This document shows positions 57,819 through 64,000 of a stretch of 64,000 nt of DNA, in pieces. The notes under the pieces are model-generated. The model ran no database searches. It saw nothing but the letters and a program-made list of their open reading frames with translations, and was not told the DNA's origin. A program made the position numbers and the translations under genes. This DNA is from Platerodrilus igneus (Eukaryota; Arthropoda; Insecta; Coleoptera; Lycidae): NCBI GenBank assembly GCA_036346225.1, contig JARFIW010000494.1, positions 620,001 through 684,000 on the forward strand. The letters run 5' to 3'. Positions within the stretch are counted from its first letter, which is position 1, and each line of letters starts with the position of its first letter.

Positions 57819-57979
57819 CTTTCCCTAACTGAGGCACGATCTGTACTGCTCTGAACCATTACACCACGCAAAGTATAATTGTGAAATTAAATAATAAAAT
57901 TTAACAGTCAGTTATTAAAAATTTCAAATACTAGTGCAAGTGCAAATATACAATAGAAATTCGCCGTTGACATTAAAAC
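57816..57979 (+). other. Candidate non-coding first exon with splice donor
   Basis: 164 nt from the initiator to AAAAC followed by GTAAGT at 57980. It contains no ATG, so it would be a 5'-UTR exon. Its second half (from 57888) is repeated at 61575-61666 without the promoter. No downstream coding exon was recognised in the window. Confidence 0.3.
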
Positions 57980-58036
57980 GTAAGTCCAAATTTTAATTAA
58001 AAATAAACATTATCTTTAATATTTATTAACTTAAGG

Positions 58037-58190
58037 CACTAAACCAACCAACCAACCAATCAGTCAATCAACTAAGTAAACTAACTAACTAAGTAAATCA
58101 GCTACTTACTAAGCGTTCGACTGGGCGTTTAACCAAGTAAGTTCACTAAGCAAGAGACTAAGCGATTCGATAAACAATCACCAAACCAAC
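58037..58190 (+). repeat. Degenerate tetranucleotide-phased stretch
   Basis: CCAACCAACCAACCAATCAG passes into AACTAAGTAAACTAACTAAC and looser ACTAAG/TTAC repeats. A four-base rhythm is visible but decayed. Copied in unit 2 at 61724-61877. Confidence 0.7.
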
Positions 58191-59058
58191 TGAATAAGAA
58201 ATCTAACGAAGTACGAACGACGTCAAGCTGAAAACAGCTCAAGGGTACTTGTTCGCAGCACGTAGCGGAAGTTCAAACGGATTGGGGTGTACTCAGAGCT
58301 ACACATTCGAACCAGGAAATCAACCTTGAAAAATACCAGATTAGAGATAATTAATTTATACCATAAGACTGAAATTTTTTGAACATTTAAAATTTGCATG
58401 TACTTAAGACATTCACTTATGTGAAGGGTCATACAAATTTTGATTGAGACGTAGAAATTACTAAGGGTCATTGAACGTTCAACGAGACTTCCAATATAAT
58501 ACAGAGTTATTTTGCTGGCTTCATATTATAATAGGGTTATAATTTGGTGGTGAACAGATTTATATTTTTACTTTGATTCGAGGACTTTAAATATCAAATA
58601 ATATTACAAAGGTTGTAGAAGTGTAAATTGTACATATTTCTTGGTTTATTATACAAAATTTTGGTTATTTCGTTTATCTTATTTAGGTATGAAATGTTAG
58701 AAAGAAAATGGGGGAAAGGTAAAAATTCTTCTGTTATCGTATCGTTGTGCACTCCGTGTGGGGTTGAACTGAGCTAGTCGAGACAAACTTCATTGTGTGA
58801 AATTTAAATTTTATTCTAGATTATTTAGGAACACAGAGCGGTGGCGGACAGCAGGCAACTGTGCGTTAAATACATCAAAGTACAGCGATTCTGAAATATG
58901 TGTTCCAATATACATTATCAAAAACCTTTATGAAATTCATTCTTGACGTGTTGGAATCGGAGAATTAATAAGTACTAGGGAAAATTCAACAATTGGTTTA
59001 TCGTTAGTTATTTTTAGAAACCTATTCATGGTTAAAGGCATTATCTAACATAAGGGAG

Positions 59059-59083
59059 TTTCTGTATTATGTTGAACCCTGTA
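59059..59083 (-). repeat. Orphan mariner-type terminal repeat
   Basis: Reverse complement ACAGGGTTCAACATAATACAG matches the left end of the mariner at 49423-49447 at 23 of 25 positions, with TA outside. No partner end was found to its left. Copied in unit 2 near 62746-62771. Confidence 0.5.
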
Positions 59084-60079
59084 TGTAAAAAAATGCGGTT
59101 AAAACAATTATTTCATATGTAGAATTCCTTCAAAATGATGTATTTATCTTCAAGAAAAATTAATAGTGTTTGTAGTTCCCGCGCCAAATATTCTATTATC
59201 CCATGTACTCTGCAGAGTAGAGTCTAGTATCGGTATCAATTGCGTAATACCGAGCGCGTTTGAAACTATTTTAAATTCTCCCAATTTAATTAATGATGAT
59301 GTAAATAAAATTTTGTAGAGTAAAGTTCGAACTAGAAATATCCGTTATAAAGTTTATAAAAGGGCAGTCCTAATACGCAGGGTTGATTAATTTCACCAGC
59401 TTAGGTGAATTCATAGCCCCTAAGACTACAATTACTGTAGCCACATACAGCGAAACCGTTAAATACATGCAAAGTGAAATACAATACAAAAGAGAGGCCT
59501 GTTGTCATAAGATGTCTTTTTTGTATTTGTTCAAAGATGAAAGACGAAAGTATCGCTGGGGAAGCAGCAGTTCAAAACTAAAGAGGAGCTGAAAATCAGC
59601 GTGCAAAATTAGACAACTCAGGTGGCAACATGGCAAGAAGAGGATGTACAAAACCTGGTACAACGTTACGACAAATACCTCAATGGTGGTGGCGATAATA
59701 TTGAGAAACAGTTCACATGTATATTGTGTATAATAGAAACTTTTTATTGCTGTCATTTGTTTCCTCAACTTTCTGAAACTTGAATTGAAACAAATAGCTC
59801 GCGTAAAATTATAATACAATCAAAGACATTCCAAAATAAAGTAAGTAATTGGAAATGCAGATTTAAAAGTACACATACCAATGTGTCGGCAAAAGTTGGT
59901 TAGCGATGTACAGGATGTCAAAGGTGATTGGTACACTTACCTGTAAAAAATACATAGAATTAATTAAGATATCAACTTCTATACAATATTTGGTTAATAC
60001 TACAAATGCATGAACTATTCCGGTTTTTATTTGTTTACCTGGCATTAAGAAAATTATGTAGATATTTTCGAGTGGCCTA

Positions 60080-61574
60080 TCAGTGTTCAGTAAGTAAGAC
60101 ATTTCAATAAATTGTTAATTCTATTAAAACCATAAACTTAAAAACCATAAAAATGTCGCTTTATTTATTGTAAAATACATATTGGAACGGAACTTAGGTT
60201 CATGTATTTTCATAGCGGAATCATGTCATTTTACGAAGGCTTTAGAATTATGAAGTAAATAACACTGAATTCATTAATATGCATCTCAAATGTAGAGCTT
60301 TTTACAAATTTTAGTAAGATAAATTACAATTAGTGTTATACAGTTACAATACAAAGAAAAACCAAGATGCTGACGAATATCAAGTTGCAGGTGGTTTAAT
60401 CATTATACGCAATGTAAAATGTTACAATGTATTGATTTATATTGTTGAAGACAGAAGGAAATTCGGATCGTTAACATAAGTAAATCACATTATACCACAA
60501 GCACTTTCCCGGGATTCATTCCATTAACCCAATACGAAGACTAAGACTATTCCATGACAAAAACTCCCGACGGAACGTAAAAAAATTAATTAATTAACCG
60601 CGACTAGATCAACTTACGCTTGCACGGGCAAGGTAAAGGGTTTCAATTCACGAATTCGTGGGATTATCGCCATTACATCCTGTCAAAGGGGTTAGTACTT
60701 GGAAGGTTCATCCCTTCATTAATTTGGAATTTTGTGGTGTGTTGAGTTAAGAAAGCGGTTCGTTGGAAATGGATATACTAGTGGTTTTTGGAGATTCTTA
60801 AACCTTTTTAAAATGATGTAATTTAAAACAGCAAGTAATATCGTTGGCTTTTAGGTTTATACTTTGTAATAATGTATATATGAATTTTAAATGTAAATTG
60901 GTTGGTATTTATGGAGCAAACAAACATGAAAGTGATTATTTTGTAGTACAATAAATTACAGACGAATTAGTGTTGGAACATTTTAAAATATTACGAAATA
61001 TTGTACGTACAAAAATTTAAATGTAAATTTTAGTAGTAGAATTTAGGGTTGGTATAAAATATAAAACGTATTTTGAATGAACAATGAAATGGATAATGAA
61101 AAAGCTGGTATTTCACTGTTTTCTGTTTGTTATTAACATTTCCAAAAACTGGGATTCATAAATGTCAGGTAATTTAATGTGGGAAACGGAAAAAAATTGT
61201 ATTGATAGCACTGTCGATTGATTAGATTTAATGGGGTTTTTAGGGTTTCTTTGATCAGGACCTAGCCAGCATACGGTTAAAAAACTTTGATTTTTCTTTT
61301 ACAGAAAGTATATTTTATATTTATTAAATTATTTACTATTAATAGAACTTAAGTTTAGGTTGAATTTTATTTGAATTCATTTAAAAACTAGGCAAACAGA
61401 CACGTTTGTAAAGAATGTCCAACTACCCCAGTGTTGGAGTTGTATTTGGAAGAGGCAAGTTATCTTGAAAATTTCTTTAATCATGACCAAAAATTTAATG
61501 TTTCAAAATATTTTAGAGAAAGTTAACGGTATAGTGCGAAAAATTTAGAAAACAGAAGCAGGGGCCATGCGGAA
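60080..61574. repeat. Dispersed repeat R, copy 3
   Basis: Two blocks match copy 1: 60080-60250 (GACATTTCAATAAATTGTTA, ACCATAAACTTAAAAACCAT) and 61300-61574 (CTACCCCAGTGTTGGAGTTG, GCGGAATAA). The repeat is cut at GCGGAATAA by the start of duplication unit 2. Confidence 0.55.
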
Positions 61575-64000
61575 TAAATAATAAAATTTAACAGTCAGTT
61601 ATTAAAAATTTCAAATACTAGTGCAAGTGCAAATATACAATAGAAATTCGCCGTTGACATTAAAACGTAAGTCCAAATTTTAATTAAAAATAAACATTAT
61701 CTTTAATATTTATTAACTTAAGGCACTAAACCAACCAACCAACCAATCAGTCAATCAACTAAGTAAACTAACTAACTAAGTAAATCAGCTACTTACTAAG
61801 CGTTCGACTGGGCGTTTAACCAAGTAAGTTCACTAAGCAAGAGACTAAGCGATTCGATAAACAATCACCAAACCAACTGAATAAGAAATCTAACGAAGTA
61901 CGGACGACGTCAAGCTGAAAACAGCTCAAGGGTACTTGTTCGCAGCACGTAGCGGAAGTTCAAACGGATTGGGGTGTACTCAGAGCTACACATTCGAACC
62001 AGGAAATCAACCTTGAAAAATACCAGATTAGAGATAATTAATTTATACCATAAGACTGAAGTTTTTTGAACATTTAAAATTTGCATGTACTTAAGACATT
62101 CACTTATGTGAAGGGTCATACAAATTTTGATTGAGACGTAGAAATTACTAAGAGTCATTGAACGTTCAACGAGACTTCCAATATAATACAGAGTTATTTT
62201 TGCTGGCTTCATATTATAATAGGGTTATAATTTGGTGGTGAACAGATTTATATTTTTACTTTGATTCGAGGACTTTAAATATCAAATAATATTACAAAGG
62301 TTGTAGAAGTGTAAATTGTACATATTTCTTGGTTTATTATACAAAATTTTGGTTATTTCGTTTATCTTATTTAGGTATGAAATGTTAGAAAGAAAATGGG
62401 GGGAAGGTAAAAATTCTTCTGTTATCGTATCGTTGTGCACTCCGTGTGGGGTTGAACTGAGCTAGTCGAGACAAACTTCATTGTGTGAAATTTAAATTTT
62501 ATTCTAGATTATTTAGGAACACAGAGCGGTGGCGGACAGCAGGCAACTGTGCGTTAAATACATCAAAGTACAGCGATTCTGAAATATGTGTTCCAATATA
62601 CATTATCAAAAACCTTTATGAAATTCATTCTTGACGTGTTGGAATCGGAGAATTAATAAGTACTAGGGAAAATTCAACAATTGGTTTATCGTTAGTTATT
62701 TTTAGAAACCTATTCATGGTTAAAGGCATTATCTAACATAAGGGAGTTTCTGTATTATGTTGAACCCTGTATGTAAAAAAATGCGGTTAAAACAATTATT
62801 TCATATGTAGAATTCCTTCAAAATGATGTATTTATCTTCAAGAAAAATTAATAGTGTTTGTAGTTCCCGCGCCAAATATTCTATTATCCCATGTACTCTG
62901 CAGAGTAGAGTCTAGTATCGGTATCAATTGCGTAATACCGAGCGCGTTTGAAACTATTTTAAATTCTCCCAATTTAATTAATGATGATGTAAATAAAATT
63001 TTGTAGAGTAAAGTTCGAACTAGAAATATCCGTTATAAAGTTTATAAAAGGGCAGTCCTAATACGCAGGGTTGATTAATTTCACCAGCTTAGGTGAATTC
63101 ATAGCCCCTAAGACTACAATTACTGTAGCCACATACAGCGAAACCGTTAAATATATGCAAAGTGAAATACAATACAAAAGAGAGGCCTGTTGTCATAAGA
63201 TGTCTTTTTTGTATTTGTTCAAAGATGAAAGACGAAAGTATCGCTGGGGAAGCAGCAGTTCAAAACTAAAGAGGAGCTGAAAATCAGCGTGCAAAATTAG
63301 ACAACTCAGGTGGTAACATGGCAAGAAGAGGATGTACAAAACCTGGTACAACGTTACGACAAATACCTCAATGGTGGTGGCGATAATATTGAGAAACAGT
63401 TCACATGTATATTGTGTATAATAGAAACTTTTTATTGCTGTCATTTGTTTCCTCAACTTTCTGAAACTTGAATTGAAACAAATAGCTCGCGTAAAATTAT
63501 AATACAATCAAAGACATTCCAAAATAAAGTAAGTAATTGGAAATGCAGATTTAAAAGTACACATACCAATGTGTCGGCAAAAGTTGGTTAGCGATGTACA
63601 GGATGTCAAAGGTGATTGGTACACTTACCTGTAAAAAATACATAGAATTAATTAAGATATCAACTTCTATACAATATTTGGTTAATACTACAAATGCATG
63701 AACTATTCCGGTTTTTATTTGTTTACCTGGCATTAAGAAAATTATGTAGATATTTTCGAGTGGCCTATCAGTGTTCAGTAAGTAAGACATTTCAATAAAT
63801 TGTTTATTCTATTAAAACCATAAACTTAAAAACCATAAAAATGTCGCTTTATTTAATGTAAAATACATATTGGAACGGAACTTAGGTTCATGTATTTTCA
63901 TAGCGGAATCATGTCATTTTACGAAGGCTTTAGAATTATGAAGTAAATAACACTGAATTCATTAATATGCATCTCAAATGTAGAGCTTTTTACAAATTTT
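61575..64000. repeat. Tandem duplication, unit 2 (partial, runs off the window)
   Basis: Matches unit 1 from 57888 with only about ten single-base differences and a one-base insertion (run of T near 62207) in 2.4 kb. Offset is 3,687 before that insertion and 3,688 after. It lacks the TATA/initiator found before unit 1. Confidence 0.95.

Larger units (their letters stand above)
57888..61574. repeat. Tandem duplication, unit 1 (3,687 bp)
   Basis: Begins TAAATAATAAAATTTAACAG and is followed directly by unit 2 with the same start at 61575. Contents: the 3' half of the candidate exon, a quasi-tetranucleotide stretch (58037-58190), unassigned AT-rich DNA with short open frames (58223-58471 -, 59383-59592 +, 59505-59819 -, 59863-60102 -), an orphan mariner end (59059-59083) and dispersed repeat R near its right side. 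The open frames are kept between units, but near-identity of the whole unit explains that. Confidence 0.95.

Noticed and set aside
59505..60102. Open frames conserved between the two duplication units (also at 63193-63790)
   Set aside because: The units are over 99% identical as a whole, so frame conservation carries no evidence of coding.

Overview
This 64 kb window is AT-rich, intron/intergenic-like DNA from a large, transposon-laden animal genome, almost certainly an insect. The repeat spectrum supports this: RTE-type LINEs with (GAT)n tails, an R1/Jockey-type LINE, Penelope-like elements (PLEs), BEL/Pao gag, many Tc1/mariner transposases and a tRNA-derived SINE. Species cannot be told from the sequence; a repeat-rich hemimetabolous insect is my best inference. 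No intact host protein-coding gene is seen. The only host-gene hint is a TATA/initiator/first-exon/splice-donor arrangement at 57.79-57.98 kb.

Layout: 1-0.93 kb, BEL/Pao gag relic (-), running off the left edge. 3.87-5.80, RTE copy A (-) with a MITE inside. 7.0-7.56, dispersed repeat R. 7.75-11.09, RTE copy B (+) with a SINE inside. 13.2-13.9, mariner relic (+). 14.15-15.46, mariner with 30-bp TIRs (-). 16.4-19.06, LINE relics (+). 20.6-21.0 and 25.27-25.69, mariner fragments (-). 24.6-25.0, dispersed repeat with a hammerhead-ribozyme-like motif. 26.42-28.32, RTE copy C (-). 28.6-30.45, old RTE-like LINE (+) split by a solo LTR. 31.6-32.3, mariner relic (+). 32.6-35.3, RTE copy D (+). 36.85-40.14, an R1/Jockey-group LINE (-) broken up by a SINE dimer, a second SINE and a mariner. 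42.0-42.6, mariner fragment and SINE. 42.82-48.60, a putative TIR-bounded element that encloses about 30 copies of a 117-bp satellite. 48.6-51.1, mariner relics (one split by a SINE pair). 51.1-53.9, two PLE copies in head-to-head inversion, each with a hammerhead-like motif. 55.8-56.67, RTE copy E (+). 56.8-57.35, another LINE RT relic (-). 57.89-64.0, a 3,687-bp near-identical tandem duplication running off the right edge.

The most interesting result is that the RTE copies share one composite design. After the normal C-terminal domain comes a tandem 3' module and then a second, non-coding copy of the C-terminal region. Copies A-D are each enclosed by their own 10-13-bp target-site duplication, so each composite moved as one unit. 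The 3' module carries two small hairpins whose stems co-vary between copies. The second theme is self-cleaving RNA: three hammerhead-type motifs are visible, two in the PLE pair and one elsewhere. The third is nesting: five insertions (solo LTR, MITE, SINE, SINE dimer, mariner) can be placed precisely because the interrupted element reads on across the site.
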